Origin: Mycolicibacterium sp. BiH015
Lineage (GTDB): Bacteria; Actinomycetota; Actinomycetes; Mycobacteriales; Mycobacteriaceae
Reading direction: 5' to 3'
NCBI RefSeq assembly: GCF_027706845.1
Contig: NZ_JAQGCZ010000004.1
Location: forward strand, 434,001-498,000
DNA length: 64,000 nucleotides
A model generated the notes under the pieces. That model was given only the letters and a program-made list of their open reading frames with translations, did no database searches and had not been told where the DNA came from. Of the stretch, positions 36,127 through 44,422 are shown in pieces. Numbering within the stretch: the first letter of the stretch is position 1; every line of letters begins with the position of its first letter. Position numbers and translations under genes: made by a program.

Positions 36127-37713
36127 ATGACGCCGAGTGATTCCCCGCAGGTCCAGAGCATTTCGATGTCCCGGGTCGCCGCCGCCGTAGCGTTCACCGG
36201 TGGCGCGACCGCCTGTTTCTTCCTCGCCGGGACACCGGCGCAGGCGTCCGCCGAAACCGGTGCCGACTCCGATTCGAGCGACGCGGCAGGCCCATCCGCT
36301 AATGGCGAAGCCGACGCATCGGAACCCATGTCGGCGAAGGACGCCGCAGAAGAACGCTCCGGTGACGAGGACACCGACACCGACGAGGACGACAGCGCAG
36401 CAACATCCGACGAAGACGCCGACGCCGCGGACGCCGACGACACCCCCGCCGCAGAAGAGGAAGACCCCCAAGCGGAGCAGGGTCACGACCGCACCCGGAA
36501 ACGAGACACGACAAGGTCTTCCGACGGCGAGGACGGCGGCGCGGACGACGGTGACCTCGACGCGCAGGAGACGACCCCGGACGCCGCCCGCCCGTCCGCA
36601 CCGGGGCCGGACGACGAGGCGGTCAGTAACGACGATGCCGAGCCCCCAGCTACTTTCGCAGCGCTGGCCCGTGCCGCGGCCGACACCGAGAGCCCGTCGT
36701 TCTTCACCTGGATCCAGCGGACGTTCTTCAACAAGACCCCGACCGTCTCGCAGGAACCCGACGACGTCGAAGTCCGGTCCGACGGCAGTGTCACCGGGGT
36801 GATCCTCGCCGACGACGCCGACGGTGACGTCCTGACCTACTCGGCGACGGCGGTGGCGGCCGGTGCCACGGTCACGATCGATGACGACGGCTCGTTCGTG
36901 TACCGCCCTGCTGCCGGCTCGGTGTTCGACGGTGGCGACCTGTTCACCGTCGAGGTCAGCGACGACGCCGAGGTGAACGGCTGGCGTATCCATGGGCTGA
37001 TGGGCCTTTTCGTCCCCGGTTTCGGCTCGACGGCCACGACGACGGTCGAGCTCGGTGCCGCGACCGCGGCGGGCCGCTACGGCTGGGGCGCCCCGCGCGA
37101 GACGCGCTTCAGCGGGCCATCGGCACTGGACGGCTGGGTGGTCTACGACTCGGTCGGTCACAACGGGTGGGGCAGGCGGACACCACGCGCGATCTCGTTC
37201 GTCGACGGCGTCATGGTGATCACCGGGGACCCGTTCGGCAACACCGGAGGGCTGACGTGGGGTGGTGGCCAGAAGTACGGCGCGTGGGAGGTGCGGATGA
37301 AGGTGCCCGAGGGCGCCGTCGACTACCACGCCGTCGCGCTGCTCTGGCCGGACGCCGAGAACTGGCCGGTCGGCGGTGAGGTCGACTTCGTCGAGGTGGT
37401 CGCCGACGCGACGCGTCAGCACGTCACCCATCACCTGCATTACTCCGCGCTCGACCTCACCGAAGCCGGGGTGACGAAGGTCGACGCCACCGAATGGCAC
37501 AACTATGCGGTCAGCTGGACGCCCACGGCGATCACCATCTACGTGGACGGCATCCCGGTGTGGAAGACGACGGACACCTCGCACTTCCCGCCGGGCCCAA
37601 TGCATCTCGCCCTCCAACTCGACGCGTCGGAGAAGCATCCGCCGAACCTGGCCGGTGGTGCGCAGATGGCGGTGGCGTGGGCACGTCAGTACTCGCTCAG
37701 CCAGATCACCTGA
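36127..37713 (+). CDS. Exported glycoside hydrolase family 16 protein with acidic linker and Ig-like domain
   Basis: A 528-residue surface or secreted protein in four parts: a signal peptide (residues about 1-40), a very acidic low-complexity linker (about 45-175), an Ig-like VCBS/cadherin-type domain (about 200-310; SDGSVTGVILADDADGDVL, DDGSFVYRP) and a GH16 beta-jelly-roll domain. The GH16 active-site pattern is present as GGEVDFVEV, with Glu418, Asp420 and Glu423. GH16 enzymes cut beta-glucans or galactans, or transfer them; the substrate here is unknown. Leaderless start. The first three parts are built like those of the sugar-dehydrogenase-like protein at 44423-46168. Confidence 0.82.
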   Translation: MTPSDSPQVQSISMSRVAAAVAFTGGATACFFLAGTPAQASAETGADSDSSDAAGPSANGEADASEPMSAKDAAEERSGDEDTDTDEDDSAATSDEDADAADADDTPAAEEEDPQAEQGHDRTRKRDTTRSSDGEDGGADDGDLDAQETTPDAARPSAPGPDDEAVSNDDAEPPATFAALARAAADTESPSFFTWIQRTFFNKTPTVSQEPDDVEVRSDGSVTGVILADDADGDVLTYSATAVAAGATVTIDDDGSFVYRPAAGSVFDGGDLFTVEVSDDAEVNGWRIHGLMGLFVPGFGSTATTTVELGAATAAGRYGWGAPRETRFSGPSALDGWVVYDSVGHNGWGRRTPRAISFVDGVMVITGDPFGNTGGLTWGGGQKYGAWEVRMKVPEGAVDYHAVALLWPDAENWPVGGEVDFVEVVADATRQHVTHHLHYSALDLTEAGVTKVDATEWHNYAVSWTPTAITIYVDGIPVWKTTDTSHFPPGPMHLALQLDASEKHPPNLAGGAQMAVAWARQYSLSQIT

Positions 37714-37769
37714 GCTGACGCCGCCGTCAGACCTTCGGACCGGGACCTGCACCGCGCCCCGCACCGCCT

Positions 37770-37775
37770 TAGGGT
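37770..37775 (+). promoter_or_regulatory. -10 element of leaderless secreted-protein gene
   Basis: TAGGGT ends 7 bases before the GTG at 37783 with no Shine-Dalgarno sequence. Confidence 0.6.
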
Positions 37776-37782
37776 GTGGTCC

Positions 37783-38244
37783 GTGCTGAGCAGATTGATG
37801 ATCACGGTTGCCGCTTCCGGAGCGGCGATCCTCGGAGTGTCGGGCCTGGCATCGGCGCAGCCGGCGCCCAACGTCAACGCGATGGCGCTGGCGAACCCGA
37901 AGGACTACTCCGCCAACGACGGCAACTGGTACGTCTTCAGCGCCCTCGACGGTGTGACGTGCGTGCTGGATCGTGGTTCGGGCAGCTACGGCTGCAGCGG
38001 TCCGCTGCCCGCCGCACCGGGCGGCGCGAACATGGTCTCCGGAAATGTCGGCGGCGGGGTCGGCTTCGCCAGTTCGGCGCAGCCGATGTACGGATTCGTC
38101 GAGAACGCTCCGGCGCTCCCGCCCAACAGCAGGCTGAGCTTCAAGACCGTCAGCTGCGGCAACGACGGCTTCGCGACGTCGTGCGTCAACACGTTCAACC
38201 AGTCCGGATTCGTCATCAGCCCAACCGGCTCGTACGCGTTCTGA
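37783..38244 (+). CDS. Secreted protein of unknown function, first of a tandem pair
   Basis: A 153-residue exported protein: signal peptide of about 28 residues (ending GVSGLASAQP), then a compact domain with four cysteines (GVTCVLD, YGCSGPLP, VSCGND, SCVNTF) and the pattern FNQSGFVISPTG near the end. It is clearly paralogous to the next gene, sharing ALANP, YGCSG, VSCG and NQSGFVI in the same order. The GTG at 37783 follows TAGGGT by 7 bases; an ATG reading from 37774 would start inside the promoter. No function is recognised. Confidence 0.72.
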   Translation: MLSRLMITVAASGAAILGVSGLASAQPAPNVNAMALANPKDYSANDGNWYVFSALDGVTCVLDRGSGSYGCSGPLPAAPGGANMVSGNVGGGVGFASSAQPMYGFVENAPALPPNSRLSFKTVSCGNDGFATSCVNTFNQSGFVISPTGSYAF

Positions 38245-38271
38245 AACACTGCCGGCCCCGGTGACGACACT

Positions 38272-38277
38272 TAGGCT
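38272..38277 (+). promoter_or_regulatory. -10 element deciding the start of the second secreted paralogue
   Basis: TAGGCT ends 6 bases before the GTG at 38284. The competing GTG at 38278 touches the hexamer and the ATG at 38281 is only 3 bases away, so 38284 fits best. Confidence 0.55.
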
Positions 38278-38283
38278 GTGATG

Positions 38284-38814
38284 GTGTCAAGCCGATCTGT
38301 CGTTGCTGCCGTGTGCGTCGCCGCGGCTGGTGTGTTCGGCGCGTCCGGCGTGGCCGCGGCCCAGCCGGCGCCTCCGCCTCCACCGCCGCCGCCGCCGAAC
38401 ATCAACGCCTACGCGCTGGCCAACCCGGCGGACTTCGCGGTCTACCAGGGCTCGTCGTACGCGTTCACCACGGCGGGGTTGACCTGCATGGTCCAGCGGT
38501 CCGGACCGTACGGCTGCAGCGGAGTGCTTCCCGGGGCGCCCAACGGCGCCAACCTGGTCAGCGGCCGCTCCGGCACCGTCCCGGGATTCGGATCCGCCGG
38601 GCAGCCGATCGTCACGGAGCCGGTGAACGCGCTTCCGAACAACACCCGGGTCAGCTTCGGCACCGTCAGCTGCGGGGGTGATGGAACGACGACGGCGTGC
38701 TTGGACAGCATGAACCAGTCGGGTTTCGTCATCACTCCCGGCGCGACGTGGATCGTCAACCCGGTCAACCCGCTCCTGGCTCGTCCCGAGGGAACGAACC
38801 CCTATTTCAACTAG
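38284..38814 (+). CDS. Secreted protein of unknown function, second of a tandem pair
   Basis: A 176-residue exported paralogue of the preceding gene. After the signal peptide (ending AAAQP) comes a run of nine prolines, then the shared domain with four cysteines (LTCMVQ, YGCSGVLP, VSCGGD, ACLDSM) and NQSGFVITPG. It has its own -10 element, so the two genes arose by tandem duplication but are separately transcribed. The proline run is absent from the first copy. Its stop overlaps the convergent gpsA stop by 4 bases. Confidence 0.72.
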   Translation: MSSRSVVAAVCVAAAGVFGASGVAAAQPAPPPPPPPPPNINAYALANPADFAVYQGSSYAFTTAGLTCMVQRSGPYGCSGVLPGAPNGANLVSGRSGTVPGFGSAGQPIVTEPVNALPNNTRVSFGTVSCGGDGTTTACLDSMNQSGFVITPGATWIVNPVNPLLARPEGTNPYFN

Positions 38815-39836
38815 AAGCCCGAGCCGTGCACCTCGTGCCCGGGCTTTTCGACCATGAGCCCCCGATAGGCCTGCTCGACCGACGAGCCGTGGTTGACGAC
38901 ACCATCCACTTCGCGGGCGATGGGCATCGAGATGCCGTACTTGTCGGCGAACTCCATGATCACGCTGGCGGCCTTGACGCCCTCGGCGACCTGGTTCATC
39001 GCGGCGATGATCTCCTCGACCGTCTTTCCCTTGCCGAGCTGTTCGCCGACGTGCCGGTTGCGGCTGCGCTGCGAGGTGCACGTCACGATCAGATCGCCCA
39101 TGCCTGCCAGGCCGGCGAACGTGTCCCGGTTGCCGCCCATCGCGACGCCGAGCTTTGACATCTCGGCCACGGCGCGGGCCATCACCATCGCGCGGGTGTT
39201 CTCGCCGATCCCGAGGGCGAAGCCCATGCCCACGGCGATGGCGTAGACGTTCTTCAGCGCTCCCGCCATCTCCACCCCGACGACGTCGTCGGTGGTGTAG
39301 GTGCGAAAACGCTTGGTGCGGAACAGCCCTGCGAGGTTCGCGGCGAGGTGCTGGTCGGGCATCGCCAGCACCGCGGCGGCGGCATACCCGTCGGCCACCT
39401 CGCGGGCGATGTTCGGTCCGGCGAGTATGCCGGCCGGATGGCCCGGCAGTATCTCGTCGACGATCTGGCTCATCCGGTAATTGGTGCCCTGCTCGAGGCC
39501 CTTCACCAGCGAGACCACCGGGACCCACGGCCGCAGCTGCGTGGCCAATTCGGTCAGCACGCCGCGGAACCCGTGCGACGGTACACCCATGACGATGACG
39601 TCGGCGCACTCGGCGGCCTCGGTGAAGTCGGTGGTGGCGCGCAGCGTGTCGGCCAGCTCGACCTCGTCGCCGAGGTACTTGGAGTTGCGGTGGTTGGTGT
39701 TGATGTCGTCGGCGGTCTCCTGCGAGCGCACCCACTGCAGTGTCGGACCGCGCCTGGCGCAGATGGACGCGACGGTGGTTCCCCACGAGCCGCCCCCGAG
39801 AACAACGACTTTGGGTTCACGTTGCGCAGGTGTCAT
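38811..39836 (-). CDS. gpsA: NAD(P)-dependent glycerol-3-phosphate dehydrogenase (GpdA1-type)
   Basis: A 341-residue cytoplasmic enzyme that reduces dihydroxyacetone phosphate to sn-glycerol 3-phosphate for phospholipid synthesis. The N-terminal GGGSWGTTVAS nucleotide loop, the GPNIAREVADG motif and EMAGALKNVYAIAVGMGFA with the catalytic lysine are intact, as is AGMGDLIVTCTSQRSRN. The ATG at 39836 was chosen because minus-strand TAGGGT lies 7 bases upstream; the GTG at 39845 would fall inside that hexamer. Corresponds by position to Rv0564c (gpdA1). Confidence 0.93.
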   Translation of the reverse strand: MTPAQREPKVVVLGGGSWGTTVASICARRGPTLQWVRSQETADDINTNHRNSKYLGDEVELADTLRATTDFTEAAECADVIVMGVPSHGFRGVLTELATQLRPWVPVVSLVKGLEQGTNYRMSQIVDEILPGHPAGILAGPNIAREVADGYAAAAVLAMPDQHLAANLAGLFRTKRFRTYTTDDVVGVEMAGALKNVYAIAVGMGFALGIGENTRAMVMARAVAEMSKLGVAMGGNRDTFAGLAGMGDLIVTCTSQRSRNRHVGEQLGKGKTVEEIIAAMNQVAEGVKAASVIMEFADKYGISMPIAREVDGVVNHGSSVEQAYRGLMVEKPGHEVHGSGF

Positions 39837-39843
39837 GCCGATC

Positions 39844-39849
39844 ACCCTA
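39844..39849 (-). promoter_or_regulatory. -10 element of leaderless gpsA
   Basis: Read on the minus strand, TAGGGT ends 7 bases before the ATG at 39836. It includes part of the alternative GTG codon at 39845, which is therefore unlikely to be used. Confidence 0.6.
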
Positions 39850-39906
39850 GGTCGGGGGCGACGCCGCGAGGGCGGGTTTGTTCAGGAGCGTCGCGTAGGG
39901 GCACCC

Positions 39907-39964
39907 CGACCGTGGGGCTTAAGTACGCAAAATGGCGTTTTCGCGTACACGAGCCCCACGGTCG
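39907..39964 (-). terminator. Strong nested stem-loop after yajQ
   Basis: Perfect 13-base arms, CGACCGTGGGGCT (39907-39919) and AGCCCCACGGTCG (39952-39964), enclose a second stem in which GTACGC pairs with GCGTAC around an AAAATGGCGTTTT core. It begins 8 bases beyond the yajQ stop. Probably a terminator, possibly a copy of a dispersed palindrome. Confidence 0.65.
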
Positions 39965-39971
39965 AACAGTG

Positions 39972-40463
39972 TCAGCGGTAGTTGACGAACTGCAGCGCGA
40001 TATCGAGGTCGGCGCCCTTGAGCAGAGCGATGACGGCCTGCAGATCGTCGCGCTTCTTGGAGCTGACGCGGATCTCGTCGCCCTGGATCTGGGCCTTGAC
40101 GCCCTTGGGACCCTCGTCGCGGATGATTTTGGTGACCTTCTTGGCGTCCTCGCTGCTGATGCCCTGCTTGATGCTGCCGATCACCTTGTAGGTCTTGCCC
40201 GACGGCTGCGGGTCGCCGGCGTCGAACGCCTTCATCGAGATGTCGCGACGGATCAGCTTTTCCTTGAAGACGTCGACGGCGGCTTTGGCTCGTTCCTCGG
40301 TGGACGAGACGATGATGATGCCCTCTTCGCCCTGCCACTCGATCGTGGTGTCGGTGCCGCGGAAGTCGAACCGCGTCGCCAATTCTTTGGCGGCCTGGTT
40401 GAGCGCGTTGTCGACTTCCTGGCGGTCGACCTTGCTGACGACGTCGAACGATGAATCCGCCAT
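39972..40463 (-). CDS. YajQ-family nucleotide-binding protein (Rv0566c-like)
   Basis: A 163-residue YajQ/DUF520 protein, the exact family length. The two ferredoxin-like RNP-type folds are visible: [20 protein letters not shown] at the start, a [20 protein letters not shown] middle and [20 protein letters not shown] followed by [12 protein letters not shown] at the end. Family members bind nucleotides; some bind cyclic di-GMP and act as effectors. The ATG at 40463 follows GGGAGGG by 9 bases; the longer reading from 40604 would run into the tRNA promoter. Confidence 0.93.
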   Translation of the reverse strand: MADSSFDVVSKVDRQEVDNALNQAAKELATRFDFRGTDTTIEWQGEEGIIIVSSTEERAKAAVDVFKEKLIRRDISMKAFDAGDPQPSGKTYKVIGSIKQGISSEDAKKVTKIIRDEGPKGVKAQIQGDEIRVSSKKRDDLQAVIALLKGADLDIALQFVNYR

Positions 40464-40545
40464 TGGATCCGTCCCTCCCTCGTGGTGTTGTGCTTGCGTC
40501 CATCTTGGTCGCAGGCCGCAGTGAGGGCCAAACCACCCTGGCGAT

Positions 40546-40574
40546 TTGTGTCGGGGTGCGGTCCTCGTTATATC
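40546..40574 (+). promoter_or_regulatory. Probable promoter of tRNA-Tyr
   Basis: TTGTGT (40546-40551) and TATATC (40569-40574) are spaced by 17 bases and lie about 34 bases upstream of the mature tRNA. Confidence 0.5.
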
Positions 40575-40607
40575 CTGCTGTGCGCGCTCAAGCGCGTGTA
40601 GCACCCA

Positions 40608-40690
40608 GGCAGGTTGCCCGAGCGGCCAATGGGAGCGGACTGTAAATCCGTCGGCTTACGCCTACAGTGGTTCGAATCCACTACCTGCCA
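40608..40690 (+). tRNA. tRNA-Tyr (anticodon GTA)
   Basis: An 83-base class II tRNA. The acceptor stem GGCAGGT pairs with ACCTGCC. The anticodon stem CGGA/TCCG encloses CTGTAAA, giving anticodon GTA. A long variable arm follows, and the T arm contains GGTTCGAATCC. The discriminator base is A and CCA is not encoded. It is followed directly by a strong terminator. Confidence 0.97.
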
Positions 40691-40697
40691 CGCTGGT

Positions 40698-40721
40698 CAG
40701 GCCCCCTTTCGAGGGGGCCTG
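40698..40721 (+). terminator. Terminator of tRNA-Tyr
   Basis: CAGGCCCCC and GGGGGCCTG form a perfect 9-base stem around TTTCGA, followed by GTTTGCGTT. An identical hairpin occurs at 43046-43069. Confidence 0.85.
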
Positions 40722-40994
40722 TTTGCGTTGGGGGGTTGGTCATGCCGCAGTGATAGCGGTGTGATCCTCGGATACTCGCTGCGAGTCGTGGGCGCGACTT
40801 TCGTCTGACCGCGGCGACGCGTCTGTCTGACGCTCACGGCACCCCACGTAATGAGAAGTATCTGATGACGACGAATCCCGTCACCGGCTGGAAGAGGGTG
40901 AAGTCGAGGGGATGCCCTGATTGCTCCCAGTTGCGTGCAAAAGTACTTTCGGCGGGTTGGGTGCGTCACTGTGTCGCCGTCGAAGGGGGACGTC

Positions 40995-42095
40995 GTGTTT
41001 TCAGCTGTACGGCCGTGTCTGAGCGCGGGTATCGCAGTGGTGGGGGCCAGCGTCATCGCGGTCACACCCATCAGCCCCCCGCCCACGGCGTCGGTGATGT
41101 CGAGCCCAGCCGTCCAGCTCGCCGCGATCCCGAGCCCGCTGCAGCTCTACCCGCAGGTTGTTGAGAGATCGGTGACGAACGTCGGGGTCTTGTCCGAGCG
41201 CTACTTCGCCGATCCCTTCCCGATCATCAGGAGGGCCCTTGCCAACCAGGCGACGGCGTTCGAGGACGCCGTCACCGCATTGCAGTTCGGCAGGTCCGAC
41301 GAATTCTTCGTCGCCCTGGCCCGTTTCGCCCTGCAACCGTTGACGAGCGCCGTTCACACCATCGGGGGAGTTCTCAACGTCGTCTACATGCAGCCGGAAC
41401 TCCCCGAAAGACTGTTCGCCGCCGCGATCGGCCCTCTGTTGAACGGCGTTGCCGCAACAGGTCTCGCGATCGCCGACGTGTTCGAGGCCATCACAACATT
41501 GGACGTGATCGGGCTCGTCAATGCCGTCATCAACATCCCGGCCCGCATCATCGACGGTGTGCTCAACGGTGTGCCGGGCACCTCGCTCGAAAACCTTCCC
41601 GGGCTGCTGAGACCCGCTTTTACGACGCCTTCTTATCGTCCCGGTCTCATCGGGCTTTTGATCCGCCTGGACCAGTCGATCGGCTCGTACATCACGCCTT
41701 TGCCGTCGTCCGCGATCAACAAGTGGTCCGTTCCCGAGGGGCAAACCATAATGCTGACGACCGAGCCGGAAGCGGAACCTGTTGCGCTGCAGAGGCAATG
41801 GCCTACTGAGGACGAGGCCGTGGTGGAGGAGAAGGGCCCGGCGTCGGAGGAACTCGACGTGCCGACGTCCGACGTGCCTGGGAACGACGTGCCGACGTCC
41901 GACGTGCCCGGGGACGAGGTGCCCGAAGAAGAAGTGCCCGGGGAAGAGGTTGCCGAGGAAGCTGACCTCGTCGAGGAAGAACCCGCGCCTTCGCAGGAAC
42001 AGGATCTTCCCGATGCGGAACTCACAGGCGACGAGTCGTCGGCACCTGCTTCGACCGATGAGGCGAACGACCCCGGCGCCGAGTCCAACGACTAG
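40995..42095 (+). CDS. Exported protein with acidic, Pro-Glu-rich repetitive tail
   Basis: A 366-residue secreted or surface protein of unknown function. The N-terminus carries a signal sequence (MFSAVRPCLSAGIAVVGASV). A helical hydrophobic region follows (about residues 60-230), with repeated amphipathic segments such as RLFAAAIGPLLNGVAATGLA. This mid-part resembles secreted mycobacterial proteins that are predicted to associate with membrane or cell wall. From about residue 270 the tail is very acidic, with repeats built on DVPTSDVPG, DEVPEEEVPGEE and similar units. The GTG at 40995 has GGGGGA a few bases upstream; a longer reading from 40935 is less likely. Confidence 0.65.
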   Translation: MFSAVRPCLSAGIAVVGASVIAVTPISPPPTASVMSSPAVQLAAIPSPLQLYPQVVERSVTNVGVLSERYFADPFPIIRRALANQATAFEDAVTALQFGRSDEFFVALARFALQPLTSAVHTIGGVLNVVYMQPELPERLFAAAIGPLLNGVAATGLAIADVFEAITTLDVIGLVNAVINIPARIIDGVLNGVPGTSLENLPGLLRPAFTTPSYRPGLIGLLIRLDQSIGSYITPLPSSAINKWSVPEGQTIMLTTEPEAEPVALQRQWPTEDEAVVEEKGPASEELDVPTSDVPGNDVPTSDVPGDEVPEEEVPGEEVAEEADLVEEEPAPSQEQDLPDAELTGDESSAPASTDEANDPGAESND

Positions 42096-42231
42096 TGAGC
42101 ACGGACTGGTCTGCGCCGCGACAGTATCGACGTGGACGCCAAGCAGTACCGCGGCGCCGACCCCACGGTGATGACTGCCGGAGCCGGCCCCTTAACATGT
42201 GTCGACCTGAGATCGTCGTCGATGGAGGACC

Positions 42232-43008
42232 ATGCCGAGCTGGATTGCCGACCTGGTACGCCTCGACGGCAGCGGCGAGAGTTTCCACAGCACAGCGTCA
42301 TTCGGAGCTGGTAACCGGCTGTTCGGCGGCTTGATCGCCGCCCAGGCGCTGGCCGCGGCCGGCGCGACCGTCGATCCGGGCCGATTGCCGCAGTCACTGC
42401 ACGCCTACTTCATCAAGGGCGGCCGGGTCGGCGTCGACGTTCAGTACGTCGTCGAAATCACCCGCGACGGTAAGTCGTTCAACACCCGCCGGATCACCGC
42501 CAGCCAGGACGGTGTGCCCATTTTCGAGATGCTGGCCTCCTTCCACCGCGCCGAAACCACCACCGACTGGCAGCGTCCATTAGGGCCAGGCGTCGACTTA
42601 GCGGCGACCACGCTGGCGAACCCTCTGCCCGAGCAATGGGCCGATCACTTCGAGATCCGCACCACCGGCAGTGGCATGGACGAATGGCCGGTCCAACCGA
42701 TGTGGTTCCGCAGCCGCGACCCCATCGAAGACGACCCGCTGCTGCGGGCGTGTGCGCTGACCTTCATCTCCGACGTGGGGTTGGTGGCTATTGCCCGGCC
42801 GCCCGGGGAGCAGTTGCCCCGCGGCGGCGCGGCCAGCCTCGACCACGCGCTGTGGCTGCACCGCCCTTTCGACCCCCAGCGATGGCACCTCTACGATGCC
42901 GAGGCCATCAGCCACAACGACGCCCGCGGACTGGCACGCGGATCGATCGTCGACGAGGACGGAACCCTGGTGGCCAGTGTCGCGCAGGAGTCGCTGTGGC
43001 GGCTGTGA
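42232..43008 (+). CDS. tesB: Acyl-CoA thioesterase II (TesB family)
   Basis: A 258-residue double-hotdog acyl-CoA thioesterase. Family features are SFGAGNRLFGGLIAAQALAA near residue 25 and LPQSLHAYFIKGGRVGVDV, while GKSFNTRRITASQDGVPIF holds the conserved hotdog segment. The second domain shows ALTFISDVGLVA and ASLDHALWLHRPFDPQRWH, where the Asp-His pair belongs to the active site. It should release fatty acid from acyl-CoA in the cytoplasm. GGAGG lies 4 bases before the ATG. A terminator hairpin follows. Confidence 0.88.
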   Translation: MPSWIADLVRLDGSGESFHSTASFGAGNRLFGGLIAAQALAAAGATVDPGRLPQSLHAYFIKGGRVGVDVQYVVEITRDGKSFNTRRITASQDGVPIFEMLASFHRAETTTDWQRPLGPGVDLAATTLANPLPEQWADHFEIRTTGSGMDEWPVQPMWFRSRDPIEDDPLLRACALTFISDVGLVAIARPPGEQLPRGGAASLDHALWLHRPFDPQRWHLYDAEAISHNDARGLARGSIVDEDGTLVASVAQESLWRL

Positions 43009-43045
43009 TCGAAATGGCCCGCGGCACCGTGCCTGCTACCCGGGT

Positions 43046-43069
43046 CAGGCCCCCTTTCGAGGGGGCCTG
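43046..43069. terminator. Bidirectional terminator between tesB and a lipoprotein gene
   Basis: The hairpin (CAGGCCCCC, loop TTTCGA, GGGGGCCTG) is identical to the one behind tRNA-Tyr. It lies between convergent stop codons at 43008 and 43072 and can serve both genes. Confidence 0.8.
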
Positions 43070-43071
43070 GC

Positions 43072-43836
43072 TTATTGGGCGGGCACGGGTGACAGCGGCT
43101 TGCCCTGCTCGGCTGCCCACACCATGTCGACGCAGAACTTCGCCCCGATCGGGAGCTCGTCGGGCGCCGAGTAATGCTGCCAGTACACGCGCTGGCCTAG
43201 CAGGCCGACGGTGTCGACCTGCACCCTCTTCTCGACCCCGGCGACCCGCACGGTCACCGACTCGTCTTCCACGTCCATCTCGAAGCGGTAGGTGCCGTTG
43301 ACCGCCAACGGCGGGTCGAACGTGGCCTTACCCACCGCTTCGGAGGAGTCGCCGTCGGGATGCTTGCGCAACTCCCACCCGGCCGGCGTGATGACGAGTT
43401 GCAGCTGATTCCCGCTCAGGCTGTCGTCGGCCGCGATGCCCATGATCAGGGTTTCATAGCCCCCTTCTCCGATCTTCGTCCAGCGGCCCTCCGCGCCGAC
43501 GCGGCGGACGACGCCGCCAAGCGTCTGGACCGCATAGGTGTTGCTGTCGTCGGAGGACACGTAGTGGCCGTCGCGGATGAAGGCGCCTTTCTGCACCGGC
43601 AGCGCGGGTTTGCCGGGGGCGGCTCCGCGCAATTGCCAGTCCCTGTCGAGTCCTGCGGGGGTCTCGGCTCGTTCGAAGTCGTCGACGAAGGACGCCCCCG
43701 GAGCCATCGGAGGAGGTGGGGGAGCGGCGGGAGCCGGTGGTGTGTAACGGGATTCGTATGGGGGCGGTTCCGGGGTGCAGGCGCTGACAATGGTCATCAG
43801 CAGCGCCGCTGCAAGAAGCCGCCTCGTCCCGTCCAT
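43072..43836 (-). CDS. Predicted lipoprotein of unknown function
   Basis: A 254-residue lipoprotein. The signal peptide ends at lipobox IVSAC (Cys near residue 20). A proline-rich linker (PPAPAAPPPPPMAPG) leads to a beta-rich domain of about 200 residues (FVDDFERAETPAGLDRDWQL, TLIMGIAADDSLSGNQLQLV, YRFEMDVEDESVTVRVAGV) that looks like a concanavalin-type jelly roll. This suggests carbohydrate or surface binding, but no catalytic residues are recognised. Minus-strand TACACT lies 8 bases before the ATG, so its leader may be very short. Confidence 0.68.
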   Translation of the reverse strand: MDGTRRLLAAALLMTIVSACTPEPPPYESRYTPPAPAAPPPPPMAPGASFVDDFERAETPAGLDRDWQLRGAAPGKPALPVQKGAFIRDGHYVSSDDSNTYAVQTLGGVVRRVGAEGRWTKIGEGGYETLIMGIAADDSLSGNQLQLVITPAGWELRKHPDGDSSEAVGKATFDPPLAVNGTYRFEMDVEDESVTVRVAGVEKRVQVDTVGLLGQRVYWQHYSAPDELPIGAKFCVDMVWAAEQGKPLSPVPAQ

Positions 43837-43989
43837 GCAGGCGAAGTGTAGTCACTTCTTTGTTTGCGAGGACCGATTGTGCCAATACAGTGCGCGCCGT
43901 GGCGCAGACGTGCGCCCGAATGGCGGGAATACACGTACGGGCTCGCGAGGTAGATAGAAGTCAAGGCCTATCAGACCGAGGGAGCAAGC

Positions 43990-44415
43990 ATGGACAAAGC
44001 AACGTTCGACGAGATGAACCGCACGGTGATCGACGAGTTCCGCGCCAACGGCGGCAAGGCCAGCGGCATCTTCGAAGGCAAGCCGCTGGTGCTCCTGCAC
44101 CATATCGGAGCGAAGTCCGGTACCGAGCGCATCGCGCCGCTGGTCTATCTGCCTGACAACGGGCGCGTCTACATCTTCGCCAGCAAGGGCGGCGCCGACA
44201 CCAACCCGGACTGGTACCACAACCTCGTCGCCAACCCGGACGTCACGGTCGAGATCGGCACCGAGACCTATCCGGCGACGGCGCGGATTCTCGAGGGCGC
44301 CGAGCGCGACGAGGTCTACGCCAGGCAGGTCGACGCCGAACCGCAGTTCGGCGAGTACCAGGCCAAGACCGAGCGCGTGATTCCGGTCGTCGAATTGGTC
44401 AGGGCCTCAAGCTGA
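43990..44415 (+). CDS. Deazaflavin (F420)-dependent nitroreductase-family protein (Ddn-like)
   Basis: A 141-residue protein of the Ddn/FDOR split-barrel family, which uses cofactor F420 for quinone or nitro reduction. It shows the diagnostic sequence from HHIGAKSGTERIAPLVYL to ASKGGADTNPDWYHNLVANP, including the GxKSG F420-phosphate-binding motif and the PDWYHNL segment. Length is typical. GGGAG lies 6 bases upstream of the ATG. Ddn homologues are thought to protect against oxidative stress by reducing menaquinone. Confidence 0.85.
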   Translation: MDKATFDEMNRTVIDEFRANGGKASGIFEGKPLVLLHHIGAKSGTERIAPLVYLPDNGRVYIFASKGGADTNPDWYHNLVANPDVTVEIGTETYPATARILEGAERDEVYARQVDAEPQFGEYQAKTERVIPVVELVRASS

Positions 44416-44422
44416 CTCGACG

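Noticed and set aside
37986..38270. Minus-strand frame opposite the first secreted paralogue
   Set aside because: A shadow frame; the plus-strand gene has a signal peptide, a conserved cysteine pattern and a promoter.
41860..41960. Short direct repeats considered as a CRISPR array
   Set aside because: The repeats are in-frame codons for DVP-type units without unique spacers, and no cas genes are nearby.
42908..43120. Small minus-strand frame downstream of tesB
   Set aside because: It spans the shared terminator hairpin and lies opposite tesB; no start signal or motif was found.
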